Position numbers and translations under genes: made by a program
Notes under the pieces: generated by a model
The model's database searches: none
What the model was told of the DNA's origin: nothing
What the model saw: the letters and a program-made list of their open reading frames with translations, nothing else
From: Burkholderiales bacterium
Lineage (GTDB): Bacteria; Pseudomonadota; Gammaproteobacteria; Burkholderiales; Burkholderiaceae_C
Direction: 5' to 3'
Assembly (NCBI GenBank): GCA_028868825.1
Contig: JAGWTU010000030.1
Coordinates: 1 to 62,749, forward strand
Length of the DNA: 62,749 bases
Shown here: positions 28,541-36,380 of the stretch, piece by piece
How the letters are laid out: the number at the start of each line of letters is the position of its first letter
How positions within the stretch are numbered: position 1 is the first letter of the stretch

Positions 28541-29050
28541 CTAAGCGGCCTGGAACGGATGCGCCGCCGTGCCCTTGAGCGACACGACTTCCGAAGCCGA
28601 TGGCGAGCCGGCGACGGCGCGCTGGATCGACTCGCGCACGGCGCGGTAGTTGTAGTCCTGGATCTTGCGGTCGTCCTCGGCCAGCCAGTGGATGAAGACG
28701 CCGACGCAGATGAACAGGTCGTCGGCCTCGGCGGCGGGGATCGTGCCGTCCTCGACGCTGTCGGCCACCGCCATCGCGACGCCGCGCTGCGCCGGGCCGA
28801 ACATCTGCACCGCCTGCTTGGCGCCCTTGATCGTCACCTTGTTGAACATCACCGTGGCCGGCTTCGTCAGCAGGTTCGGCGCCACCACGGCGAGCAGCGA
28901 GGTGAAACCGTCCTTGTTGTTCGTCAGCGCGTTCGCGAACGCCGACTCGGCGGGGCTGCCGCGCGGGCCGATGATGAGGTCGATGTGTGCAACTTCGTTG
29001 CCGTCACCGACGAGCGATTCACCAACCATCATGCGATCGATCTTCGTCAT
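28541..29050 (-). CDS. fae: formaldehyde-activating enzyme Fae
   Basis: 169 residues, near-textbook Fae, which condenses formaldehyde with tetrahydromethanopterin in the cytoplasm. It shows [17 protein letters not shown], whose His22 is the conserved catalytic residue, then [18 protein letters not shown] and [14 protein letters not shown]. Its presence implies a methanopterin-linked C1 oxidation pathway elsewhere in the genome. AGGAGG lies ten bases before the ATG. It follows the TauE-type gene by 85 bases on the same strand and is probably co-transcribed with it. Confidence 0.97.
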   Translation of the reverse strand: MTKIDRMMVGESLVGDGNEVAHIDLIIGPRGSPAESAFANALTNNKDGFTSLLAVVAPNLLTKPATVMFNKVTIKGAKQAVQMFGPAQRGVAMAVADSVEDGTIPAAEADDLFICVGVFIHWLAEDDRKIQDYNYRAVRESIQRAVAGSPSASEVVSLKGTAAHPFQAA

Positions 29051-29135
29051 GGCTTGTCAGCCTCCTGGAGTTGGATTGCGGGGATATGCAGGCACCGGGG
29101 CGGCGCAACTGCGCCGCCGGCCGGTACCGACGCAA

Positions 29136-29897
29136 TCACGTTCCGTGCCAGCCCGACACCGCGCGCACGACGAGCAGCGTGCCGACGCCGACGCACAGCA
29201 CGCCGACGAAGCCGCGCAGCCAGCGCGCGTCGACCCGATGCGCCAGCAGCACGCCGAACCAGACGCCGACGACCTCGAACACGGTCAGCAGCACCGCCAG
29301 CCGCAGGTCGACGATGCCGCGCATCAGGAAGCCGGCGCTGCCCGAGACGGAGGCCAGGATCTGGATCACCTGGCTGGCGCCGATGGCGCCCAGCGTCGGG
29401 AAGCCGAGCAACACCATCATCGGCACCGACAGCGCCGGGCCGCCGACGCCGGTGAGGCCGGAACCGAAGCCGGTGATGGCGCCGATCGCGAAGAGCAGCC
29501 AGCGCTGCGCGCGCGGCCGGCCGTCGAAGGGGGCGCCGGCGCTGCGCCGGCCGCCGAGGAGCGTGTAGATGCCGGCCAGCACGATCAACGAGGCCAGGAT
29601 CAGCGACAGCGGTGCGGCATCGAGCCGCGCATTGGCCCAGGAGCCGACGATGCCGAACAGCAGCCCGCCGGCACACAGCGGCCAGGTCAGCCGCCAATCG
29701 ATGCTGCCGCGGCGCTGGAACAGCACGGTGCCGGCCATGCCGGTGAAGATGAAGGTGAACAGCGAGGTCGCCATCGCGGCCTGCAGCGGCAGCGTGGTCA
29801 GCAGACCGACGGCCGGAATGAGCAGGATGCCGCCGATACCGACGGCACCGATGGACAAGCCCACGAGCAGGGCGACGGACAACAACCACAGCGACAT
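29136..29897 (-). CDS. TauE/SafE-type sulfite exporter family protein
   Basis: 253 residues with about eight hydrophobic segments and the duplicated TauE/SafE signature: G-A-V-G-I-G-G-I-L-L-I-P near the N-terminus and G-F-G-S-G-L-T-G-V-G-G-P-A in the second half. The family exports sulfite, sulfoacetate or related small anions. Next to an oxygenase cluster predicted to release sulfite and to a sulfite dehydrogenase, sulfite export is the best guess. Start ATG 29897; an upstream in-frame GTG is possible. Confidence 0.85.
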   Translation of the reverse strand: MSLWLLSVALLVGLSIGAVGIGGILLIPAVGLLTTLPLQAAMATSLFTFIFTGMAGTVLFQRRGSIDWRLTWPLCAGGLLFGIVGSWANARLDAAPLSLILASLIVLAGIYTLLGGRRSAGAPFDGRPRAQRWLLFAIGAITGFGSGLTGVGGPALSVPMMVLLGFPTLGAIGASQVIQILASVSGSAGFLMRGIVDLRLAVLLTVFEVVGVWFGVLLAHRVDARWLRGFVGVLCVGVGTLLVVRAVSGWHGT

Positions 29898-29997
29898 CGT
29901 CGGCGACCCCTGCACAGCGAACGCGTAACGGCGCGGACCCGTGCAGCGACCGCGAACGACAGCCCGGCTTCGAGAGGCAACCCGGGCCTGCCTTCGC

Positions 29998-30013
29998 AGC
30001 AAGCTTGATGCCT
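29998..30013 (-). promoter_or_regulatory. sigma-54 promoter candidate for exporter-fae operon
   Basis: Minus-strand AGGCATCAAGCTTGCT has GGCAT and TTGCT at exact -24/-12 spacing and differs from TGGCAYRNNNNTTGCW at two positions. Transcription would begin near 29986, about 90 bases before the exporter start codon. Confidence 0.6.
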
Positions 30014-30072
30014 GCCGACTTGCGGGCCCTCGTCGCCTTGCCGCCACGGCATCGCGGCCGCCAATGCCGCGC

Positions 30073-30108
30073 CGCGTTTCGATCGGAAACGCATGCAGGT
30101 TTCGAAAC
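30073..30108. promoter_or_regulatory. inverted repeats, likely activator binding sites
   Basis: GCGTTTC-GATCG-GAAACGC (within 30074-30092) and GTTTCGAAAC (30099-30108, followed by GAAAC) share the half-site GTTTC/GAAAC. They lie 60-110 bases upstream of both sigma-54 promoter candidates, the usual distance for NtrC-type activator sites. Confidence 0.55.
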
Positions 30109-30141
30109 GAAACGCGGAACGCCGCCCCGGCTCCGGTGAAA

Positions 30142-30157
30142 CCCTGGAAATCCAGGG
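30142..30157. promoter_or_regulatory. perfect inverted repeat CCCTGGA-AA-TCCAGGG
   Basis: Seven-base arms around AA, about 55 bases upstream of the plus-strand sigma-54 candidate. It differs from the GTTTC-type repeats, so it may bind a second regulator. Confidence 0.45.
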
Positions 30158-30210
30158 CGAAAGGTCCTCGAAGACCGCCCAGGCCGGCCTCGCAGCGCCG
30201 CATCGACGGC

Positions 30211-30226
30211 GGGCACGAAGCATGCA
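30211..30226 (+). promoter_or_regulatory. sigma-54 promoter candidate for oxygenase operon
   Basis: GGGCACGAAGCATGCA matches TGGCACRNNNNTTGCW at all but two positions, with GG at -24 and GC at -12 correctly spaced. Transcription would start near 30238, about 70 bases before the oxygenase start. Confidence 0.6.
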
Positions 30227-30305
30227 ATGAAGCGGCAGACCCATCCCCGCACCGGACGCCGCCGTCGAACCACCGCCCCGTCCGGACCAACCCAGGAGAA
30301 CACCC

Positions 30306-31508
30306 ATGTCGCGCAACTCGAACGAGTGGAAAGAGCGCCCCCCCTTCCCGCAGACGCATTACGTCAATACCGAGATCTACACCAGCGAACAGATCTTCCG
30401 CGAGGAACAGGCGAAGATCTTCGGCAAGTGCTGGATCATCGCCTGCCACGAATCGGAGCTGCCGGGTGCCTACGACTTCCGCACCTTCAACCATCCGAGC
30501 GGCGCGCCGCTGATCGTCATCCGCGGCGAGGACGGCACCGTCCGCAGCTTCTACAACATCTGCCCGCATCGCGGCAATCTGCTGCTGTACGACCCGGTGG
30601 GCAACGCCAAGCGCATCACCTGCATCTTCCACGCCTGGTCGTTCAACGCCAAGGGCGATTGCATCGACATCTCGCGCGCCAAGCAGGGCTACCAGGACCG
30701 CTTCGAATGCAAGGACGCCGGCCTGCGCGAAGTCAAGACCGAGATCGGCTACGGCGGTTTCGTCTGGGTCAATGTCGACGACGACAGCTGCAGCCTGAAG
30801 GAATACATCGGCGACGCGCTGGGCCTGCTCGAGGCGAACCTCGATCAGCCGCTCGAGGTCTTCCATTACCACAAGGCCGTCGTGAACACGAATTACAAGC
30901 TGTGGCACGACACGAACAGCGAGTTCTATCACGACTACATGCATTACTTCAATCGCATCACCGGGATGATCCAGCCCGGTTATTTCGATCGCAAGTACAC
31001 GGGTTATCCCAACGGCCACGCCTCGGTCGGATCGATGTCGATCAAGTACGACGCCTACGAAGGCAGCGCCCAGCGCGGCGTCGGTTGGCCCGGGCTGGCG
31101 CCCGGCGGCTGGGTCTTGATCGACATCTTCCCCGGCATGACCTACAACCTGCGCACCTCGGTGCTGCGCATGGACACGGCGATACCGCTCGGACCCGACA
31201 AGGTCGTGATCGAATTCCGCGGCCTGGGACTGAAGAGCGACACCCCCGAGCAGCGCGCCGAGCGCATCCGCGACCACAACACGATCTGGGGCCCGTTCGG
31301 CCGCAACCTGCACGAGGACCTGCTCGGCGTGCATGGCCAGGGCCTGGCGATGCGCGAGCGCAGCGACAGCCACTGGGTGCTGCACGGTCGCGAGGAGAAC
31401 CAGACGATCCACGACGAGGTCGGCATGCGCCACTTCTATGCCGAATGGGGCCACCGCATGGGCCGCTCGGCCAGCGTGCCGAGCACCGAGGCGTCGCCCG
31501 CGACCTGA
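30306..31508 (+). CDS. Rieske oxygenase alpha subunit, methanesulfonate monooxygenase-like
   Basis: 400 residues. The Rieske [2Fe-2S] site is C86-P-H88 and C106-I-F-H109, with 17 residues between the pairs. The mononuclear iron site is in F-Y-H209-D-Y-M-H213. The size, the separate small beta subunit, the reductase and ferredoxin genes, and the sulfonate-type transporter and sulfite dehydrogenase downstream all fit an MsmA-type hydroxylase that turns methanesulfonate into formaldehyde and sulfite. From memory, MsmA of Methylosulfonomonas has a longer loop between its Rieske pairs, so the substrate is not certain. Another short-chain or aromatic sulfonate is possible. Good AGGAGA site before ATG. 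Confidence 0.75.
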   Translation: MSRNSNEWKERPPFPQTHYVNTEIYTSEQIFREEQAKIFGKCWIIACHESELPGAYDFRTFNHPSGAPLIVIRGEDGTVRSFYNICPHRGNLLLYDPVGNAKRITCIFHAWSFNAKGDCIDISRAKQGYQDRFECKDAGLREVKTEIGYGGFVWVNVDDDSCSLKEYIGDALGLLEANLDQPLEVFHYHKAVVNTNYKLWHDTNSEFYHDYMHYFNRITGMIQPGYFDRKYTGYPNGHASVGSMSIKYDAYEGSAQRGVGWPGLAPGGWVLIDIFPGMTYNLRTSVLRMDTAIPLGPDKVVIEFRGLGLKSDTPEQRAERIRDHNTIWGPFGRNLHEDLLGVHGQGLAMRERSDSHWVLHGREENQTIHDEVGMRHFYAEWGHRMGRSASVPSTEASPAT

Positions 31509-31546
31509 ACGTCGCGCCTGCAACCATCACCGACGCGAGGATGCCC

Positions 31547-32008
31547 GTGGACCAACGCAATGCCCTCACCGAACTCGTCTGCCGCTCCTGCATGACGCTG
31601 GACGACCGCAAGTTCGACGCCTATCTCGAACTCTGCGATCCGGCTTACCGCTATCGCATCACGGCCTACAGCCCGGAGATACGCCAGGAGATGATCTGGC
31701 TCGAACACGACAAGGCCGGGCTGAAGACGCTGTTCGGCAACCTGCCGCGGCACAACAGCGACCAGTCGCCGCTGACGCGCCATGTCACGGTCTACATCGT
31801 CAATCAGGACGCGGCGGCCGGACGCGCCCAGGTGCTGAGCGCGCTGCAGGTCTTCAAGACCGCGCTCGACGGCGGCGCCACCGAGCTGTATGCCGTGGGC
31901 AAGATCCACGACGAGATCGCCCTCGGCGCCGACGGGCCGCGCTTGCTCAACCGCAACATCCGGCTCGAGACGCGCATGCTCGGCATCGGCTACCACATCC
32001 CGTTCTGA
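31547..32008 (+). CDS. Rieske oxygenase beta subunit
   Basis: 153 residues of the ring-hydroxylating-oxygenase beta-subunit family (NTF2-like cone fold), matching the small MsmB subunit in size. Motifs: L-T-E-L-V-C-R-S-C-M-T-L-D-D-R-K-F-D-A-Y-L-E-L-C-D and a C-terminal L-L-N-R-N-I-R-L-E-T-R. It has no metal site and plays a structural part in an alpha3beta3 enzyme. GTG at 31547 has GAGG six bases upstream; ATG at 31541 lies too close to that site. Confidence 0.82.
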   Translation: MDQRNALTELVCRSCMTLDDRKFDAYLELCDPAYRYRITAYSPEIRQEMIWLEHDKAGLKTLFGNLPRHNSDQSPLTRHVTVYIVNQDAAAGRAQVLSALQVFKTALDGGATELYAVGKIHDEIALGADGPRLLNRNIRLETRMLGIGYHIPF

Positions 32009-32018
32009 AGCGGCGCGG

Positions 32019-33068
32019 ATGAGCGGCTCCATGAAGATCCAAATCAACGCCCGCAACCGCGCGCACCATTTCGACGCCGGTGCGGGCGAGAAGATCCTGT
32101 GCGCCGGCCTGGCGCGCGGCATCGGCCTGCCCTACGAATGCGGCAGCGGCACCTGCGGCACCTGCCGCGCGCGGCTGGTCAGCGGGCAGATCGAAGAAGG
32201 CTGGGCCGAGGCGCCGGGGCGCAAATACCTGAAATCGGCCGACGAGTTCCTGATGTGCCAGTGCACGGCCGTCGGCGACCTGGCGCTCGAGGTCACCGGC
32301 TTCGTCGAGGATCTCGACCCGGCGGTGTGCGTGCCGGCCGCGTTCAAGGGCCGCATCCGCGAGACGCGGATGCTGACGCGCGACGTCATCGAGCTCTCGA
32401 TCGATCTCGATTCGGCGATGGATTTCGACGCCGGCCAGTTCGTGCTCGTCAGCGTCGCCTCGATCCCCGGCGCCCGCGGCTGGTCGATGGTCAACCACGA
32501 GCGCCACGCCCGCACGCTGCGCTTCATCGTCAAGCGCAAGCCCGGCGGGCAACTCTCGGACTGGCTGTTCGAGACGCCGCGCGAGGGCTGCGACGTCGAC
32601 GTCTTCGGGCCGCTGGGCGCCGCGACCTTCTACCCCGAACTCGCGAAGAACATCGTCTGCATCGCCGGCGGCAGCGGCGTCGCCGGCATGATGGCCATCC
32701 TAGAGCGCGCCGTGGCGGCGAACTACTTCGACCGCCACGAGGGCGACCTGTTCTTCGGCGTGCGCACGATGGCCGACGCCTTCTACCTCGAGGAACTCGC
32801 GGCCTACCGCGCACGCGCCGGCGAGCGGCTGCGCATCACGATCGTGCTCTCCGAGCAGGCGGCCAGCGCCGCCGAGCAGGCGGCGCACTCGCTGCTGCGC
32901 TTCGACACCGGCTTCGTGCACGAGGCCGCCGGCCGCCTGATGCAGGGCCGGCTGCAGGGCGTGCGCGCCTATCTCGCCGGCCCGGCGCCGGCCGTCGACG
33001 CCAGCGTGCGCCTGCTGCTGATGGCACGCGTGCCGGGCAGCGACATCCGCTACGACAAGTTCAGCTGA
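32019..33068 (+). CDS. oxygenase electron-transfer reductase (2Fe-2S, FAD, NAD)
   Basis: 349 residues in the order plant-type ferredoxin, FAD domain, NAD domain. The [2Fe-2S] ligands are C41, C46, C49 and a Cys at 80 or 82. The flavin motif is R-G-W-S-M-V-N, where R-x-Y-S-x-x-N is usual. The nucleotide loop is C-I-A-G-G-S-G-V-A-G. It should pass NADH electrons to the Rieske ferredoxin encoded next, as MsmD does. ATG 32019 is used; ATG 32031 is four codons further. Confidence 0.88.
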   Translation: MSGSMKIQINARNRAHHFDAGAGEKILCAGLARGIGLPYECGSGTCGTCRARLVSGQIEEGWAEAPGRKYLKSADEFLMCQCTAVGDLALEVTGFVEDLDPAVCVPAAFKGRIRETRMLTRDVIELSIDLDSAMDFDAGQFVLVSVASIPGARGWSMVNHERHARTLRFIVKRKPGGQLSDWLFETPREGCDVDVFGPLGAATFYPELAKNIVCIAGGSGVAGMMAILERAVAANYFDRHEGDLFFGVRTMADAFYLEELAAYRARAGERLRITIVLSEQAASAAEQAAHSLLRFDTGFVHEAAGRLMQGRLQGVRAYLAGPAPAVDASVRLLLMARVPGSDIRYDKFS

Positions 33069-33081
33069 AGCACCACCCCCC

Positions 33082-33810
33082 ATGGCCCGCATCCCGATCT
33101 GCAAGGCAGCCGACATCCCGACCCAGGGCATGAAGAGCTTCGACAGCCCGCTGGGCATCAAGGTGCTGATCGCCCAGAGCGGCGACACCTATTACGGCTA
33201 CCAGGGCATCTGCCCGCACCAGGACGTCTGCCTGGACGAGGGCTTCTTCGACGGCGCCACGCTCACCTGCCACCAGCACCTGTGGCAATGGGACATCACG
33301 ACCGGCGCCGCCGTCGGCCTGGCCGAGGCGCCGCTCGAACGCTTCGTGATCGAGCAGGAGGAAGGCCAGCTCTATGTGCTGCAGTCGAGCGCGCTGAAGG
33401 TCTCCGAACTGTTCCGCGACGCCTCGGACGCCGTCATCGCCAGGCTCGACGCGCTGGCCCGCCGCGAGGTCCACGAAAGCCTGGCGACGCTCTACGACAT
33501 CGGCGACCCGGCCGACGACGTCTACGTGCTCGAAACGGGGCGCGTCGAATTCGCCATCGGGCGCGACGACCGCACGATGCCGGCCGGCTTCATGCTGCGC
33601 AAGGGCGAGGTCTTCGGCTGGGCGGCGCTGCTCGAGGACCACCCGCGGCGCATCGCCAAGGCGGCCTGCATGGAGCAATCGACGCTGCTGCGGCTCAACG
33701 GCCCCGAGGTGCTGAAGGTTCTCGCCGAAGAACCGGCCTCGGGTTATCTCGTGATGCGTCAGTTGTCGGCGCTGATCACCAAGCACCTGCGCACGCGGGC
33801 CGGATCGTGA
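33082..33810 (+). CDS. Rieske ferredoxin fused to cyclic-nucleotide-binding-fold domain
   Basis: 242 residues. Residues 1-105 are a Rieske-type ferredoxin with C44-P-H46 and C63-H-Q-H66. Residues about 107-240 are a Crp-type effector domain with G-E-V-F-G-W-A-A at 175-182, Trp180 at the CRP Glu72 place and Arg190 at the Arg82 place. No helix-turn-helix follows. The ferredoxin half matches the MsmC role. I know of no characterised oxygenase ferredoxin with a sensory domain; a domain that gates electron flow is an inference. The two domains lie in one uninterrupted frame and neighbouring genes are tightly packed, so it is unlikely to be a sequencing artefact. Confidence 0.85.
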   Translation: MARIPICKAADIPTQGMKSFDSPLGIKVLIAQSGDTYYGYQGICPHQDVCLDEGFFDGATLTCHQHLWQWDITTGAAVGLAEAPLERFVIEQEEGQLYVLQSSALKVSELFRDASDAVIARLDALARREVHESLATLYDIGDPADDVYVLETGRVEFAIGRDDRTMPAGFMLRKGEVFGWAALLEDHPRRIAKAACMEQSTLLRLNGPEVLKVLAEEPASGYLVMRQLSALITKHLRTRAGS

Positions 33811-33882
33811 TCCGGACGCGAGGGGTGCGATCCCCGGGGGACCGTCGCAGAGCGGCTCCGCAACCATGACCAGGAGACAGAG

Positions 33883-35022
33883 ATGAGATGGACCATTGCA
33901 AGTCGGTTGCGCATCGCCGCGGCCACGCTGGCGACCGCACTCGGCCTCGTCGCCGCGCCCGCCGCCAGGGCCGGCGACATCGATTACGGCAAGCCCGGTG
34001 AACCGGTGCACCTCGTGATCGGCTATCAGCCGTATTACACGGAGTCCTGGTCGGGCGTCGTGATGCGCGGCAGGAAGCTCTACGAGAAATACCTGCCCAA
34101 GGGCTCGACGGTCGAATTCTCGATCGGCCTGCAGGGCGCCGTCATCGTCAACGCGATGCTCGCCGGCAAGCAGCACATCGGCTATGTCGGCGACATGCCG
34201 GGCATCGTCTCGACGACGAAGCAGGATGTCGCCGACATCCGCATCGTCGCCGCCATCGGTCTGGGCAGCGACGAGTGCAACATCATGCTCGCGCGCACCG
34301 ACGCGCCGAAGTTCGCGACCGCCAAGGACGGCCTGCTGTGGCTGCAGGGCAAGAACGTCGGCATTCCGCTGGGCAGCTGCGCCGACCGCTTCGCCCGCGA
34401 GGCCTTCAAGAAGGCCGGCGTGGCGCCGGCGGCCGTGCTGAACCAGAGCATCGAGGTCATCACCAGCGGCTTCCGCGCCGGCAAGCTCGATGCCGCCGTC
34501 GTCTGGGAGCCCACCGCCTCGCGCCTGGTGCAGGAGGGCCTGGCCCGGCGCATCGCCAGCGGCGCCACCGTCGGCGCCACCGACGGCGCCTTCCTGACGA
34601 TGCGCGCCGACCTCATCAAGCAGCGACCCGACGTCGTGCGCGCCTGGCTGAATGCCGAACTCGACGCCGAGCTCTACCTCGCCGACCCGAAGAACGCCAT
34701 GGAAGTCGCGAAGATGGCGACCGAGCAGACGACGGGCTTCAAGGAGAAGATGCTCTGGTCCTCGCTGTACGGCAGCAACCCGGCCGAGTCGGGCGGTACG
34801 CCGCAGCGGCTGACGATGCCGTTCGCGCTGACGCCTGAAGTCGTCGAACTGCTGGGCTCGGCGACCGTGTTCCTGCATTCGATCAAGAGCATCAATGTCG
34901 ACAAGCTGCGCCCCGAGGCGGTGATGCCCGAATTCACGCAGCAGATCCTCAAGGAGCGCGGCCTCAGCGCCCCGATCGGCAAGGTGATGGCGCAGCCCGA
35001 CAGCGCCTACACCGGCAAATAG
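33883..35022 (+). CDS. ABC transporter substrate-binding protein (TauA/SsuA/NrtA-like)
   Basis: 379 residues. Signal peptide ending A-A-R-A-G, no lipobox, so free in the periplasm. The mature part has the NMT1/TauA-type pattern: H-L-V-I-G-Y-Q-P-Y-Y, E-F-S-I-G-L-Q-G-A, then the inter-lobe G-K-N-V-G-I-P-L-G-S and A-A-V-V-W-E-P-T-A-S-R. This family binds sulfonates, nitrate or related anions. It heads the transporter part of the operon; permeases and ATPases follow. Confidence 0.88.
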   Translation: MRWTIASRLRIAAATLATALGLVAAPAARAGDIDYGKPGEPVHLVIGYQPYYTESWSGVVMRGRKLYEKYLPKGSTVEFSIGLQGAVIVNAMLAGKQHIGYVGDMPGIVSTTKQDVADIRIVAAIGLGSDECNIMLARTDAPKFATAKDGLLWLQGKNVGIPLGSCADRFAREAFKKAGVAPAAVLNQSIEVITSGFRAGKLDAAVVWEPTASRLVQEGLARRIASGATVGATDGAFLTMRADLIKQRPDVVRAWLNAELDAELYLADPKNAMEVAKMATEQTTGFKEKMLWSSLYGSNPAESGGTPQRLTMPFALTPEVVELLGSATVFLHSIKSINVDKLRPEAVMPEFTQQILKERGLSAPIGKVMAQPDSAYTGK

Positions 35023-35054
35023 GCGCCGCCGCCCCGCACCGTCCGAGGAACAAG

Positions 35055-36380
35055 ATGGACCAGATCAGCGCCATGCTCAAGCGCGCGATGCCGTTTCAGA
35101 TGGCGAGCGAGGAACTGCTCGGCGACATCGCTAAGCAATCGCAGCTCAAGTCCTACGCGCCGGGCGAGGTGATCTACGAAAGGGGCGCCGAAGCCGATTT
35201 CGTGCACATCGTCTACAAGGGGGCGGTGCTGCATGTGCTCAACGTCGGCACCGCGGGCAGCAGCGATCTCGCCCGCGTGATGCAGCCCGGCGAGGTCTTC
35301 GGCTGGGCCGCCGTGCTCGAGGGCGAACGCAACCGCCTCGCACGCACGACGGCCCAGGAAGCGACCGAGGTGATCCAGATCGACGGCGAGACGCTGATGT
35401 CGCTGATCCGCCGCGAACCGGCGGCCGGCGACGTCATCATGAGCCGCTTCGCGACGATGATCACGCGCGAATTCGCCGCGCCCGAATCGGTGGCCGCGCG
35501 CGTGCCGCATCTGCTGACGATCGCCCAGGGCGACGGCGTGGGCAGCGGCTGGGCGCTGACGGCGTTCCGCATCGCGCAGTGGCTGAAGAGCCCCAAACCC
35601 TATCTGATGGTGACCGGCTTCGCGATCATGCTCGCCTTCTGGTACCTGACGGTCGAGGTCTGGAAGCTGCCGCGCTTTCGCGACATGCCGGGCCTCACGC
35701 GGGTCGTGCACGAGTTCTTCAGCCGCAATCCGACCTACGGGCTGTCGATCTGGACGCCGGAGTACTACGAGCATATCTGGGCCAGCGTGCGGCGCGTGAC
35801 GATCGCCTTCCTCATCGCGACCGGGCTGGGCGTGCCGCTGGGCCTGTTCCTCGGCTGGTCGGAGCGCTTCCGCGAATATGTCTTCCCGGTCTTCGAGACG
35901 CTGCGGCCCATACCCGTGCTCGCCTGGGTGCCGCTGGCCATCCTGATGTTCAGCGGCAGCGAGACGCCGGTCATCTTCCTGACCTTCCTCGCCAGCTTCT
36001 TCGCCACCGCGCTGAACACGATGCTGGGCGTCGAATCGATCGACGAATCCTACAGCCGCGCCGCCTATTGCCTGGGCGCCAGCAAATGGCAGGTGTTCCG
36101 CGAGGTCGTCGTCCCCGGCGCCATGCCCTACATCTTCACCGGGCTGCAGATCTCGGTCGGCGTGGCCTGGTTCTCGCTGGTCGCCGGCGAGATGGTGTCG
36201 GGCGAATTCGGGCTCGGCTACGTCATCAACACCTCGTACACGATGGTGCGCTACCCGACGATCGTCATCGGCATGGCCACGCTCGGTGCCGTCGGCTACG
36301 TGACGAGCGCCTGTGTCCGCCTGGCCGGCGACTACCTGATGCAATGGCGTGTGCGCGAACTCGCGCTGGGAGGCCGCTGA
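35055..36380 (+). CDS. ABC transporter permease with N-terminal CNB-fold domain
   Basis: 441 residues. Residues 1-145 form a Crp-type effector domain (G-E-V-F-G-W-A-A at 79-86, Trp84 at the CRP Glu72 place, Arg94 at the Arg82 place). From about 185 onward it is a TauC/SsuC-type permease with six membrane segments and the EAA loop (Y-C-L-G-A-S-K-W-Q-V-F-R-E-V-V-V-P-G-A-M-P). Cytosolic regulatory domains are known on some ABC ATPases, but a CNB domain on a permease is unusual. It suggests direct gating of uptake by the same signal as the ferredoxin fusion. GAGGAAC precedes the ATG. Confidence 0.87.
   Translation: MDQISAMLKRAMPFQMASEELLGDIAKQSQLKSYAPGEVIYERGAEADFVHIVYKGAVLHVLNVGTAGSSDLARVMQPGEVFGWAAVLEGERNRLARTTAQEATEVIQIDGETLMSLIRREPAAGDVIMSRFATMITREFAAPESVAARVPHLLTIAQGDGVGSGWALTAFRIAQWLKSPKPYLMVTGFAIMLAFWYLTVEVWKLPRFRDMPGLTRVVHEFFSRNPTYGLSIWTPEYYEHIWASVRRVTIAFLIATGLGVPLGLFLGWSERFREYVFPVFETLRPIPVLAWVPLAILMFSGSETPVIFLTFLASFFATALNTMLGVESIDESYSRAAYCLGASKWQVFREVVVPGAMPYIFTGLQISVGVAWFSLVAGEMVSGEFGLGYVINTSYTMVRYPTIVIGMATLGAVGYVTSACVRLAGDYLMQWRVRELALGGR

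Larger units (their letters stand above)
29898..30305. other. 408-base divergent control region
   Basis: No gene is visible. It holds two outward-facing sigma-54 promoter candidates (29998-30013 minus, 30211-30226 plus) and three inverted repeats between them, listed separately. This layout suggests one shared control region for the exporter/fae operon and the oxygenase/transport operon. Confidence 0.65.
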
